This document shows positions 31,751-41,095 of a DNA stretch of 64,000 nucleotides, in pieces. Made by a program: the position numbers and the translations under genes. Every line of letters begins with the position of its first letter. Position 1 is the stretch's first letter. Under the pieces are notes generated by a model. The model ran no database searches. It was not told the origin of the DNA and saw only the letters and a list, made by a program, of their open reading frames with translations. This DNA is from Clostridia bacterium. GTDB taxonomy: Bacteria > Bacillota > Clostridia > Christensenellales > Borkfalkiaceae. Location of the stretch: positions 124,001-188,000 of the forward strand of contig JAFUJR010000034.1 in assembly GCA_017468085.1 (NCBI GenBank), read 5' to 3'.

Positions 31751-34183
31751 TTAATCGTTTAAGGACTTCAAATCCCAAATGTTGTTTGCGTAATCGCGAA
31801 TGCTTCTATCCGCCGAGAAGAAACCAGCCGCCGCAATGTTACGCAAGGATTTTTGATTCCAAGCGCGCTTATTGTTTGCGTAAAGGTTAGACATTTCGTT
31901 CTGCGTTGCAAGATAGGATTGGAAATCCGCCATACACATATACGGATCGGCGATTGGCGAGCCCGTCAACAAATAATTTGCAATATCCGCAAAAGATTCG
32001 CCGTTGAAACCGACGATAAGCGCTTCGATGACCTTTCTCATCATCGAGTCGTTGTTATAATATACGCTTGCGGAATAACCGTTGTGCCAAATTTCCGAAA
32101 CTTCGTCTGCGGTCAAACCAAAGATATAAATATTGTCCGCGCCGACGTGCTCGCACATTTCTACGTTCGCACCGTCAAGCGTACCGATTGTCAGTGCGCC
32201 GTTGATCATAAATTTCATGTTCCCCGTACCGCTCGCTTCTTTGCCTGCTAAGGAAATTTGCTCGGAAATTTCGGAAGCGGGCATTAAATATTCGGACATT
32301 GTAACGTTGTAATCTTCCATATATACGACGCTGAGTTTTTCTGCGATTTTCGGGTTTTTACGGATATCTTCGGCAAGGAAACAAATGAGTTTAATGATTT
32401 TCTTCGCCATATAGTATCCTGCCGCCGCTTTTGCCGCAAAAATATACGTTTTCGGCTGAATGGGTGCGTCGGGATTTTCCTTTAAAGTCAAATAATCTGC
32501 AATGATATGCAGAACGTTCAAAAGCTGGCGTTTATATTCGTGTAAGCGCTTTGCCTGCACGTCGAAAATCGTATTGGGGTTGATAATAACGCCCTGCTTC
32601 TTTTGTGCAAATTCCGCAAATTGTTTTTTCTTTAACGCCTTAATTTCTTCCAAACGTTTCAAAACGCTGTCGTCGTTTTCAAATTGTTTAAATGCAGTAA
32701 GTCTTGCCGCATCTTTTGCGTAACCCTCGCCAATACAATCGTTGAGCAAAGCGCAAAGCTCGGGATTGGATTGATTCAGCCAACGTCTATGCGCAATACC
32801 GTTGGTTACGTTCGTAAACTTTTCAGGCGTAAAATCATAGAAATCTTTGAAAATACTGTCCTTAATAATATCGCTGTGCAACGCCGAAACGCCGTTTACG
32901 TGGTGCGAACCGTGTACGGACAAGTTTGCCATTTTCACGATATTGTAAGAAATAATCGACATACGGGATATCTTATCCCAATCACCGGGGAATTTCGCCC
33001 ACAAATCTTCGCAGAAACGACGGTTGATTTCCTTTAAAATGGAATAGATACGAGGCAAACGACGCGCAATCAAATCCTCGGGCCAGGTTTCCAATGCTTC
33101 TGCGAGTACCGTATGGTTGGTGTATGCGCAAACGGAGGTCGTAATGCCCCACGCCTCGTCCCAACTCATGCCGTTTTCATCAATGAGCAAACGCATAAGT
33201 TCGGGAATTGCCAATGCGGGGTGTGTATCGTTCAGGTGAATAGCCGCCATTTTAGGCAATAATTTTAGCGATCCGTATCTTCTCTTATGGTCGGCTAAAA
33301 TATTCTGTAAAGACGCGGATACAAGGAAATATTGTTGTTTTAAACGCAAGGATTTCCCTTCCACGTGGTTGTCGGCGGGGTAAAGCACCTTGGATATGAG
33401 TTCGGCTTCGTTGTCGTCTTTCATAACCGACGCGTAATCGCCTTGCGAGAATAATTTCATGTCGAAGTTTTGCACGCTCCTCGCTTTCCAAAGACGGAGT
33501 ACGGAAACGGCTTGGCTTTCGTAGCCTGAAACCATCATATCGTATGCAACCGCTTGAATTTCTTTAGGATCGCGGTATATGGTTTCCAACCCGTTCTCCG
33601 TCCACTTTTCTTCAATCCAACCGTCAAATTTTACGGTGAAGATTTTGTCGCTTCTCTGCGTGAGCCAAACCTCGCCGCCAGGAAGCCAAACGTCGGGTAA
33701 TTCCGTCTGCCAACCGTCCACGATTTTCTGCTTAAATAAGCCGTAATCGTAACGAATGGAAAAGCCCATTGCAGGATAGTCCTGTGTTGCCAAGCCGTCG
33801 AGGAAACAAGCAGCAAGTCTGCCCAAACCGCCGTTGCCAAGCCCTGCGTCGGGTTCAAGCTCGTATAATTCCTCAAGCGTAGTGTCGTATTCCTTCAATG
33901 CCTCGGCAAACATATCGTAAACGCCAAGATTGAACACGCTGTTTTTCAACGAGCGCCCCATTAAAAATTCCATGCACAAATAGTAGACCCTCTTTGCTTT
34001 TGCCGCTTTGGTTTTTAAGTGGAAATTATGCCGTTTTTCCAGCATAATATCGCGAACGCTCATCACCACCGCTTTGTAGAGCTGGTCTTTCTTCGCCTCA
34101 GCAGGTGCAACACCGAAATAACGGGAAAGCTTACCTTTGATAAGTTCCTTTGCCGCTGTTGCGTTCATTGTTTCATGTTTCAT
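31751..34183 (-). CDS. glgP: Glycogen/maltodextrin phosphorylase
   Basis: This 810-residue GT35 enzyme has the PLP-binding region EASGTGNMKFMINGALTIGTLDG with the cofactor Lys. LGNGGLGRLAACFLDG lies near the N-terminus, and HLNDTHPALAIPELMRLL and YKRQLLNVL are present. It releases glucose-1-phosphate from alpha-1,4-glucan. The length matches the family. It is preceded by AGGAGAG and is the fifth gene of the glg operon. Confidence 0.96.
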   Translation of the reverse strand: MKHETMNATAAKELIKGKLSRYFGVAPAEAKKDQLYKAVVMSVRDIMLEKRHNFHLKTKAAKAKRVYYLCMEFLMGRSLKNSVFNLGVYDMFAEALKEYDTTLEELYELEPDAGLGNGGLGRLAACFLDGLATQDYPAMGFSIRYDYGLFKQKIVDGWQTELPDVWLPGGEVWLTQRSDKIFTVKFDGWIEEKWTENGLETIYRDPKEIQAVAYDMMVSGYESQAVSVLRLWKARSVQNFDMKLFSQGDYASVMKDDNEAELISKVLYPADNHVEGKSLRLKQQYFLVSASLQNILADHKRRYGSLKLLPKMAAIHLNDTHPALAIPELMRLLIDENGMSWDEAWGITTSVCAYTNHTVLAEALETWPEDLIARRLPRIYSILKEINRRFCEDLWAKFPGDWDKISRMSIISYNIVKMANLSVHGSHHVNGVSALHSDIIKDSIFKDFYDFTPEKFTNVTNGIAHRRWLNQSNPELCALLNDCIGEGYAKDAARLTAFKQFENDDSVLKRLEEIKALKKKQFAEFAQKKQGVIINPNTIFDVQAKRLHEYKRQLLNVLHIIADYLTLKENPDAPIQPKTYIFAAKAAAGYYMAKKIIKLICFLAEDIRKNPKIAEKLSVVYMEDYNVTMSEYLMPASEISEQISLAGKEASGTGNMKFMINGALTIGTLDGANVEMCEHVGADNIYIFGLTADEVSEIWHNGYSASVYYNNDSMMRKVIEALIVGFNGESFADIANYLLTGSPIADPYMCMADFQSYLATQNEMSNLYANNKRAWNQKSLRNIAAAGFFSADRSIRDYANNIWDLKSLND

Positions 34184-34218
34184 ATATCTCTCTCCTAAAA
34201 TATTTTTCTTGCGTTATT

Positions 34219-35757
34219 TTATTGTCCGACGGAAAAGGTGTCCTCGTACAATCTCTTATATTCTTCCGCAGAGCGCAACCACGAGAAATCCGTCGTTGCC
34301 GCTTTCTGCATTAAGGCTTGCCAAACTTCACGGTTTTTATACGTTTCCAACGCTTCATGAACGACGTACAATAAATCGTAAGGATTGCGGGATTTGAAGG
34401 TAAATCCGTTTCCGCCCGTGTCGAAAGGCTTAATACTATCGTGCAAACCGCCCGTTTCACGAACGACGGGAACGGTTGCGTATCTCGACGCAATCATTTG
34501 CGATAAACCGCAAGGCTCGCTGATGGACGGCATTAAGAAAATGTCTGCGCCCGAATAAATCTTTTTGGACAAATCGCCGTTGAACGCAATATTTGCGGAC
34601 ACTTTCCCCTCGTATTTTACGCCAAGCTCGCGGAAATAATTTTCATACGCCGCGTCCCCTGTTCCAAGCAGAACGAATTGTACGTCCTCGTGTAACATAT
34701 CCTCCGCAATCGCTTTTACCAAATCCAAACCTTTATGAGCAACAAGGCGGGAAATCATAGCGATAACGGGTACGTCTTTTACGGGCAAGGAAAGCATTTT
34801 TTGCAATTCCGTCTTACAAATCGCCTTCCCCTCAAAATTATCCGCAGTATAATTTGCAAACAGAGCCTTGTCTGTTGCACAATTATACATGTCTACGTCA
34901 ATACCGTTTAAAATGCCCGTCAGTTTAAATTCGTTTTTACGAATAATATCCTGTAAGCCGTGCGCATATTCCTCGGTCATAATCTCTTTTGCATACGTTG
35001 GGCTAACGGTTGAGAAGCGTTCGCAACATTCAATCGCCCCTTTCATTAAATTAAGACAGCCGTTATATTCAAGCAAATATCCCTCATCGTTGGAAATACC
35101 GAATAAGTCCTCCAAAATGTCCAAAGAATATTTGCCCTGATATTCAATGTTATGGATAGTGAACAAGGCGCGAATAAATTGATATTCGGGGCGTTTGCAA
35201 TAAATGGTTTTTAAGTAAATCGCCGCTAACGCCGTTTGCCAATCGTGGCAATGTAAAACGTCGGGATAGAAATTGATAAACGGCAGGATTTCCATTACGC
35301 TACGCGAGAAAAAAGCAAAGCGTTCCCCGTCGTCATAATAGCCGTAACACCCCTTGCGTTTGAAATAATATTCGTTGTCAATAAAATAGAAAGTTACGCC
35401 GTCTTGCTCACAAGTGAAGATACCGCAATATTGATTACGCCATGAAAGCGGCACAAAAATATTGCCGAGGAAAGACATCTTTCTGCGGAATTCGGGTTTA
35501 ATATCCGAATATAAGGGCAAAACGACGCGAATATCGTATTTTGGATCTTTCGCCAAAGTTTGCGGCAGAGATCCGATAACGTCAGCCAAGCCGCCCGTTG
35601 CAATGAACGGTCTCGCCTCAGACGCCGCAAATAAAATTTTGCGCTTAGGCGCGATAACGGGATCGGTGCTTTCGCACTTTTTGGGTAGTACCGCTTTCGT
35701 CTCTACAATTTCTACGCTCTTTTTTGTTCTTTTCGTTGTTTTGCCCGTTGTTTCCAC
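34219..35757 (-). CDS. glgA: Glycogen synthase (ADP-glucose)
   Basis: This 512-residue GT5 protein has the ADP-glucose-binding region near the N-terminus (FAASEARPFIATGGLADVIGSLP) and the C-terminal GT-B motif with SISEPCGLSQMIASRYATVPVVRETGGL. It transfers glucose from ADP-glucose to the growing glucan. The start is GTG 35757 with AGGAGG at the right distance, and an upstream ATG frame is rejected. About 35 Lys/Thr/Glu-rich residues (TTGKTTKRTKKS) precede the catalytic fold, an extension of unknown purpose. Confidence 0.95.
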   Translation of the reverse strand: METTGKTTKRTKKSVEIVETKAVLPKKCESTDPVIAPKRKILFAASEARPFIATGGLADVIGSLPQTLAKDPKYDIRVVLPLYSDIKPEFRRKMSFLGNIFVPLSWRNQYCGIFTCEQDGVTFYFIDNEYYFKRKGCYGYYDDGERFAFFSRSVMEILPFINFYPDVLHCHDWQTALAAIYLKTIYCKRPEYQFIRALFTIHNIEYQGKYSLDILEDLFGISNDEGYLLEYNGCLNLMKGAIECCERFSTVSPTYAKEIMTEEYAHGLQDIIRKNEFKLTGILNGIDVDMYNCATDKALFANYTADNFEGKAICKTELQKMLSLPVKDVPVIAMISRLVAHKGLDLVKAIAEDMLHEDVQFVLLGTGDAAYENYFRELGVKYEGKVSANIAFNGDLSKKIYSGADIFLMPSISEPCGLSQMIASRYATVPVVRETGGLHDSIKPFDTGGNGFTFKSRNPYDLLYVVHEALETYKNREVWQALMQKAATTDFSWLRSAEEYKRLYEDTFSVGQ

Positions 35758-35793
35758 AATAATCCTCCTAAAATAGTTTAACGGAATTAAGCA

Positions 35794-35827
35794 ACGCACG
35801 GCCCCATCACACGATAAGACCGTACGT
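35794..35827 (-). other. Intercistronic RNA hairpin between glgD and glgA
   Basis: The arms 35818-35827 and 35794-35803 form a 10-bp stem on the minus strand (two G-U), with a 14-nt loop and no T-run. It is more likely a processing or stability element than a terminator. Confidence 0.4.
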
Positions 35828-35839
35828 CTATTTTTATGC

Positions 35840-36955
35840 TTAAAGTCTTGTGCCTTTTTGAATGAAGTAAGGCAATTCGTTGCAACCGCTCAACGTCTTC
35901 ATATCGCTGATCACAACGTTTTTGTCGGTAATTACGCAGTTAAGGGAAGTGTTTTCACCGATAAAGTTATCTTGCATAACAATCGAATTGCGGATCACCG
36001 CCCCTTTGCTCACCTTAACGCCACGGAAGAGAATGGAATTTTCCACCACACCCTCGATTACACAACCGTCGGAAATCAAGGAATTCTTAACGACGGCATT
36101 AGCCCCGTATTTGGAAGGCGCGCTATCGCGTACTTTGGTGTAAATATTGCGTTCGCCAAAAAGCTCGTCGCGTACGTCTTTGTCCAAAAGTTCCATATTG
36201 TGTTTGAAATATGCCGCCATCGAATCAATACCTGCGTAATAGCCCTCAAAGCGGTAACGGTAAATTTTAAGGCTGTTGAGTTGTTTTACAAGAATATCGC
36301 TTTCAAAACTGTTAAAACCGTGCGTTACGGAATCCTCAACGATATTCAAAAGGAACTGACGGTCAATAACCATCATATTTATAAAAATATCCGCTTTTGT
36401 GCCGGCGGGAACGTGCGGCGTAAGTTTTAATTCGTTGATACGTCCGTCTTCGTTTGCCTCCGCCAACATAAAGCCTGCGCGGTTGCCGACCTTCCCATGG
36501 TGGGTAACGAGGGTGATATCCGCATTCTTTTCCTCATGATAATCAATCATAGCGGAAATATCCATCTTTGCAACCCCGTCGCAATCCGCCAAAACCACGT
36601 ATTTTTCCTTTCTGCGGCTAAGGAAGCCAGCCAAAGAGCCGAGCGCCTCCAAACGCGTGGTATACAATTTGTCGTTCTTTTCGGAGAAAGGAGGCAAAAG
36701 AATGATACCGCCGTCCTTTCTTGCCAAATCCCAATCCTTACCGCTACCGATATGGTCGATTAAGGAACGATAGTTGTTGTTCGCCATAAGCCCTACGGTT
36801 GTAATGCCCGAATTTACCATATTCGAGAGCATAAAGTCGATAATACGATATCTTCCTCCGAACGGAATGGAAGCCATCGTTCTTCTGCGAACGAGTTCAG
36901 GCACGTTTTCTTCGTGCATATTTGAAAAAATAATACCGATTGCAGATGCTGCCAT
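35840..36955 (-). CDS. glgD: GlgD, ADP-glucose pyrophosphorylase regulatory-type subunit
   Basis: This 371-residue nucleotidyltransferase has a left-handed beta-helix C-domain. Near the N-terminus RRRTMASIPFGGRYRIIDFMLSN aligns with GlgC, but the GGxGxRL nucleotide loop is replaced (IGIIFSNMHEENVPEL), the hallmark of GlgD. In Firmicutes GlgD pairs with GlgC and raises its activity. Start ATG 36955 (nine bases after AAGGAGG) is preferred over ATG 36961, which sits too close. It starts 15 bp after glgC. Confidence 0.93.
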   Translation of the reverse strand: MAASAIGIIFSNMHEENVPELVRRRTMASIPFGGRYRIIDFMLSNMVNSGITTVGLMANNNYRSLIDHIGSGKDWDLARKDGGIILLPPFSEKNDKLYTTRLEALGSLAGFLSRRKEKYVVLADCDGVAKMDISAMIDYHEEKNADITLVTHHGKVGNRAGFMLAEANEDGRINELKLTPHVPAGTKADIFINMMVIDRQFLLNIVEDSVTHGFNSFESDILVKQLNSLKIYRYRFEGYYAGIDSMAAYFKHNMELLDKDVRDELFGERNIYTKVRDSAPSKYGANAVVKNSLISDGCVIEGVVENSILFRGVKVSKGAVIRNSIVMQDNFIGENTSLNCVITDKNVVISDMKTLSGCNELPYFIQKGTRL

Positions 36956-36969
36956 AATCATTCCCCTCC

Positions 36970-38163
36970 TTATGCTTCAATATTTTTTTCGTGCTTTTGG
37001 CCTTCCGTTACCGAAGCGCCGTCTGCAACGGTGATGCCTCTGCCGAGTACCACGATTTCGGCGGAAGGATCTTTTTCCACGCCGACGGTTGCGTTGCAAC
37101 CAACGGTAACGTTTTCGTCAATAACCGAATAGCTCACCTTTGCGCCCGCTTTAATAATACTGTTTGCGAATACGACGGCGTCTTTGACGATTGCGCCTTC
37201 TTCAACGATGATGTTACTGCCGAGTACGGAATTTTCCACCGTGCCGTAAATTTCGCAACCGAGCGCTACCATGGAGTTTTTCACAACGCCGTTTTCGCCG
37301 ATGTGTTCGGGGGGAGCGAGCGGGTTTCTGGAATGGATTTTCCACGCCTTATCGCTTACGTCAAATTCAGGCGATTCGCCGAGCAAGTCCATATTTGCCT
37401 GCCATAACGAGGCAACCGTACCAACGTCTTTCCAATAGCCGTTAAATTCGTATGCAAACATCTTTTCGCCAGCATTCAGCATTGCGGGCAGAACGTCTTT
37501 ACCAAAGTCTTTGGAGGAGTTGGGATTTGCCTCGTCTGCTTCCAAATAGCTGAACAATTTTTCGGCATTGAAGATATAAATACCCATAGACGCAAGGGTA
37601 CTCTTGGGTACTTTGGGCTTTTCTTCAAATTGATAAATGGAATTATCGGGGTTGGTATTTAAAATACCAAAACGGGATGCCTCGCTTAAAGGCACGTTGA
37701 GCGCCGCAATCGTACAATCCGCGCCCGTTGTTTTATGTGCCTTCAACATTGCCGCATAATCCATTTTATAGATATGGTCGCCGCCTAATACGAGTATGTA
37801 TTCGGGGTTATACATCTTCATAAAATGCATATTTTGATAAATTGCGTTCGCCGTACCCTCATACCAAGACGAGCGGGTTTTTGCTTGATAAGGCGACAAA
37901 ATATGTATGCCGCCGTACGTTCTGTCAAGATCCCACGGCTGTCCGTTGCCGATATATTCGTTAAGAATCAACGGCTGGTACTGCGTAAGAACGCCGACGG
38001 TGTCGATGCCCGAGTTGATGCAGTTGGATAACGGGAAATCGATGATACGATATTTTGCCCCGAAAGCAACGGCAGGTTTAGCAATGTTCGTGGTTAAGGC
38101 GAAAAGTCTGCTACCCTGTCCGCCTGCCAAAAGCATTGCTACGCATTCTTTCTTTCTTTGCAT
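36970..38163 (-). CDS. glgC: Glucose-1-phosphate adenylyltransferase
   Basis: This 397-residue enzyme makes ADP-glucose from ATP and glucose-1-phosphate. The catalytic loop [14 protein letters not shown] is intact. [30 protein letters not shown] and FEEKPKVP are present, with hexapeptide beta-helix repeats at the C-terminus ([13 protein letters not shown]). It lies second in the glg operon behind AAAGGGGG. Confidence 0.96.
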   Translation of the reverse strand: MQRKKECVAMLLAGGQGSRLFALTTNIAKPAVAFGAKYRIIDFPLSNCINSGIDTVGVLTQYQPLILNEYIGNGQPWDLDRTYGGIHILSPYQAKTRSSWYEGTANAIYQNMHFMKMYNPEYILVLGGDHIYKMDYAAMLKAHKTTGADCTIAALNVPLSEASRFGILNTNPDNSIYQFEEKPKVPKSTLASMGIYIFNAEKLFSYLEADEANPNSSKDFGKDVLPAMLNAGEKMFAYEFNGYWKDVGTVASLWQANMDLLGESPEFDVSDKAWKIHSRNPLAPPEHIGENGVVKNSMVALGCEIYGTVENSVLGSNIIVEEGAIVKDAVVFANSIIKAGAKVSYSVIDENVTVGCNATVGVEKDPSAEIVVLGRGITVADGASVTEGQKHEKNIEA

Positions 38164-38182
38164 GGAAATATCCCCCTTTGGA

Positions 38183-40075
38183 TTAATGAGTTTTTATCAA
38201 ATAAACGCAAGTCAACTTAGGTAAATCGAAGGTAATCGAATTTTCCTTTCCATGGCTAAACGTTTTGCTTGTATGGAACACGTGTTTGCGAATTGCGCCC
38301 GAACCACCGAAGCGGACGGCGTCGCTGTTAAAAATAACTTTATAACTACCCTTGGGTAAACCAAGTTTATAGTCTTTATAATCGCTACCTGAGAAATTGA
38401 TTATAACGACAACGGTATTTCCCGCCCTATCCTTTCGTTGATAAGCCAAGAAATTTCTGTCCGCGTCGTCCGCGGCGAGCCATTCAAATCCGTCCCAGGA
38501 ATCCTCTATTTCATAAAAGGCGGGCGTATTTTTGTAAAGGAAATTAATCTCCTTAACCATCGCGCTAAGTTTTTTGTGTAACGGATATTGCGTGAGGAAA
38601 AACTCAATTCCTTCCTTATAATTCCATTCTTTAAATTGTCCAATTTCCGAACCCATGAAATTCAATTTTTTGCCGGGATGCGACATCATATAACTCAAAA
38701 AAGCGCGCACGCCGGCAAATTTTTCGTAATAATCCCCGGGCATTTTCCCGATCAGCGACGCCTTACCATGCACGACTTCGTCGTGAGAAATAGGCAGGAC
38801 GTAGTTTTCGGAGAACGCATACATCATGGAGAATGTGAGTTTGTTGTGTTCGTATTGACGGTGGACGGGATTTGCCGAAATATAACGTAAAACGTCGTTC
38901 ATCCAACCCATATTCCATTTAAAATTGAAACCGACCCCGCCCATAGAGGTAGGTTTGGTAATCATCGGCCAAGCGGTAGATTCTTCCGCAATCATCAAAG
39001 CGTTGGGGAAACGCTCGAAAACGGCTTCGTTTAAACGGCGTAAAAATGCCAGCGCTTCTAAGTTTTTATTTTCGCCGTAAATATTGGGCACCCATTCCCC
39101 CGGCTCTTTATCGTAATCAAGGTAGAGCATAGACGCAACGGCATCTACGCGTAAACCGTCGAGATGGAATTTTTCCAAAAGAAAAATTGCGCTGGAAATC
39201 AAGAAAGAAACCACTTCGTTTCTGCCGTAATCAAAACGGCGCGTTCCCCAGCCTTTGTTTTCCATACGATCCCATTGCGAAGACTCGTAAAGCGGTTCGC
39301 CGTCAAATTCATATAAGCCAAAGGAGTCTTTGGGGAAATGCGCAGGAACCCAATCCAAAATAACGCCAATCCCCGCCTTATGAAAACAATCGACAAGATA
39401 CATAAAATCGTGTGGCGTACCCAAACGTGAGGTTATTGCGAAATAGCCCGTTACCTGATACCCCCAAGAACCGTCGAACGGATGCTCCGTTAAAGGCATA
39501 AATTCGACGTGCGTATACCCCATTTTGGACACGTAGGAAACCAATTCGCTCGCCAATTCGCGATAGGTATAATATCTGCCGTCGGAATGCTGCTTCCAAG
39601 AAAGTAAATTTACTTCGTAAATATTCATTGGGGAAGCATATATATTCGTATGGTCGCGCTTGTCCAAATATGCCTTATCCGACCACGAAAAATCGTTAAA
39701 ATTGTAAAGTTTAGACGCGTTGCCGACCACTGCATCGGGCGTTTCGGTATGGAAGGCGTACGGATCTGCTTTAAATAACGTGCGCCCGTCGTATGTTTTA
39801 ATGCAATATTTATAAACGTCAAATTGCTTTAACGACGGAATAAACAATTCGAACGTTTCCTCGTCGATCATACGTTTCATCACGTGCGTTTCAGTATTCC
39901 ATTGATTAAATTCGCCAATAACGGAAACGCTTTTCGCGTGCGGTGCCCAAACGCGAAAAACATACCCGTGTTTCCTTCCTTGTTTTGTTGGATGAGCCCC
40001 CATCAATTCATAGGAGTTAAAATTTTCACCGTGATGAAATAAATACAACGGGAAATCAGTTTGCATGTTTGTCAT
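38183..40075 (-). CDS. glgB: 1,4-alpha-glucan branching enzyme
   Basis: This 630-residue GH13 enzyme has an N-terminal CBM48 ([20 protein letters not shown]), the barrel motifs [25 protein letters not shown] (nucleophile Asp), IAEESTAW (Glu) and [10 protein letters not shown], and a C-terminal beta domain. It introduces alpha-1,6 branches. The start is ATG 40075 behind GGAGGGG. The longer frame from 40111 has no Shine-Dalgarno. It is the first gene of the glycogen operon. Confidence 0.95.
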   Translation of the reverse strand: MTNMQTDFPLYLFHHGENFNSYELMGAHPTKQGRKHGYVFRVWAPHAKSVSVIGEFNQWNTETHVMKRMIDEETFELFIPSLKQFDVYKYCIKTYDGRTLFKADPYAFHTETPDAVVGNASKLYNFNDFSWSDKAYLDKRDHTNIYASPMNIYEVNLLSWKQHSDGRYYTYRELASELVSYVSKMGYTHVEFMPLTEHPFDGSWGYQVTGYFAITSRLGTPHDFMYLVDCFHKAGIGVILDWVPAHFPKDSFGLYEFDGEPLYESSQWDRMENKGWGTRRFDYGRNEVVSFLISSAIFLLEKFHLDGLRVDAVASMLYLDYDKEPGEWVPNIYGENKNLEALAFLRRLNEAVFERFPNALMIAEESTAWPMITKPTSMGGVGFNFKWNMGWMNDVLRYISANPVHRQYEHNKLTFSMMYAFSENYVLPISHDEVVHGKASLIGKMPGDYYEKFAGVRAFLSYMMSHPGKKLNFMGSEIGQFKEWNYKEGIEFFLTQYPLHKKLSAMVKEINFLYKNTPAFYEIEDSWDGFEWLAADDADRNFLAYQRKDRAGNTVVVIINFSGSDYKDYKLGLPKGSYKVIFNSDAVRFGGSGAIRKHVFHTSKTFSHGKENSITFDLPKLTCVYLIKTH

Positions 40076-40129
40076 TATCCCCTCCGAAAAATGCACATAG
40101 AAACGGCGCATTTTTACTCATTACAATAT

Positions 40130-40158
40130 AGTATACCACGATTTTTTAGATTTTTCAA
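40130..40158 (-). promoter_or_regulatory. Promoter of the glycogen operon
   Basis: Minus-strand TTGAAA (40158-40153), a 17-bp spacer, TATACT (40135-40130). The leader to glgB is about 47 nt. Confidence 0.75.
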
Positions 40159-40321
40159 TAGTATTTATAAAAAAATTTTGACAAATTATACATTTTTTAA
40201 CTTTGTTAAAAGGCATATTGGAACCCACATATAACATAAAAATTGTTACGACAGACATAGGTATTATACCTCGCGTAGCATAATAACTATGACACGCATA
40301 GGACTTTGCGATAAAGCAAAA
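40159..40321. other. Non-coding stretch with palindromic motifs upstream of glgB
   Basis: No gene is seen. It contains AGGTATTATACCT (40258-40270, palindrome) and a hairpin CTATG-ACACG-CATAG at about 40287-40301. The 24 bp at 40278-40301 match 19 of 24 positions of a segment upstream of the D,D-carboxypeptidase gene (16854-16877). Confidence 0.45.
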
Positions 40322-40365
40322 CACGACGTTTTTTCCTATTTTTTTTACCCAGGGAGAACGTCGTG
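40322..40365 (-). terminator. Probable terminator after coaE
   Basis: CACGACGTT/AACGTCGTG forms a 9-bp stem on the minus strand, extendable by TCC/GGA. It has a large A-rich loop and ends in TTTTGCTTT. Confidence 0.55.
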
Positions 40366-40384
40366 CAATTTAGCAGTTTATTTT

Positions 40385-40405
40385 GTTTCACATATATTGT
40401 TTCAC
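40385..40405 (+). repeat. Tandem heptamer GTTTCAC-N7-GTTTCAC at the 3' end of coaE
   Basis: Two GTTTCAC copies are 14 bp apart (40385-40391 and 40399-40405), overlapping the coaE stop codon. The same arrangement in inverted orientation is found upstream of coaE at 41068-41088. Confidence 0.6.
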
Positions 40406-41019
40406 GTTAATAGGTTTAAACGGTTAACGATACTAATTAATTTTTTCTCTAACTCCGTTAGAGTGCCACTATTATCGATTACAATAAATTTTTCATTTTC
40501 AAAAAATTTTAAATCCTTGATTTTTGAATAATCAAATTGCGATTGCATCCGACTTACAATTTCCTCTTCCGACATACCGTCGCGTATTTTAACGCTTTCC
40601 ATTCTTTGCGTTATATCGCGTTGAATGACGATTACAAAATCGAAAAGATTTTCATATTGTCCTTCAAATAACAACGGAACTTCTGCAAATACAAGTTTTG
40701 TCGGCGCATTTTTCATGGCGCTTAAAAGTTCGTCCATAATCATAGGATGCGCAATATTATTTAAATCCTTTCTACGTTTTGTATCTGCGAATACAATTTT
40801 CGCAAGTATTTTTTTATCGATTTGATTATCAATAACGCATTCGGGAATACGCTTTTTTACTTGCGTAATATATTTCGAGGATAAAATAATGTCCTTATAA
40901 ATTTCGTCGCAGGAAAAAACGGCAAATCCAAGCTCCTTTATAAATTTCGCAGCTTGGGATTTTCCACTCCCTATTCCACCCGTTATGGCAATTTTAATTT
41001 TTTTAAGTCCGTTTTTCAT
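40402..41019 (-). CDS. coaE: Dephospho-CoA kinase
   Basis: This 205-residue P-loop kinase catalyses the last step of CoA synthesis. Walker A is TGGIGSGKSQAAK at about residue 11, followed by the DEIYKD lid/base region, DTKRRKDLNNIAHPMI and EVPLLFEGQ. The long upstream open frame (to 41226) overlaps polA and has no matching N-terminus. ATG 41019 has AAGGCGAG upstream. It is downstream of polA, a common Firmicutes order. Confidence 0.93.
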   Translation of the reverse strand: MKNGLKKIKIAITGGIGSGKSQAAKFIKELGFAVFSCDEIYKDIILSSKYITQVKKRIPECVIDNQIDKKILAKIVFADTKRRKDLNNIAHPMIMDELLSAMKNAPTKLVFAEVPLLFEGQYENLFDFVIVIQRDITQRMESVKIRDGMSEEEIVSRMQSQFDYSKIKDLKFFENEKFIVIDNSGTLTELEKKLISIVNRLNLLT

Positions 41020-41034
41020 ACGCAAAGCTCGCCT

Positions 41035-41089
41035 TGTTTCACAGAAACTGTTTTGCAGTTTTACATTGTGAAACGATAATCGTGAAACA
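41035..41089. repeat. Three GTTTCAC/GTGAAAC copies between polA and coaE
   Basis: GTTTCAC at 41036-41042 and GTGAAAC at 41068-41074 and 41082-41088. The last two are 14 bp apart, matching the downstream pair in mirror orientation, and occupy most of the 76-bp gap. Confidence 0.6.
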
Positions 41090-41095
41090 CTCTTT

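Noticed and set aside
34935-34950. Palindrome ATTCGTTTTTACGAAT inside glgA
   Set aside because: It lies within conserved coding sequence and its resemblance to the 29663 repeat is explained by chance in AT-rich DNA.
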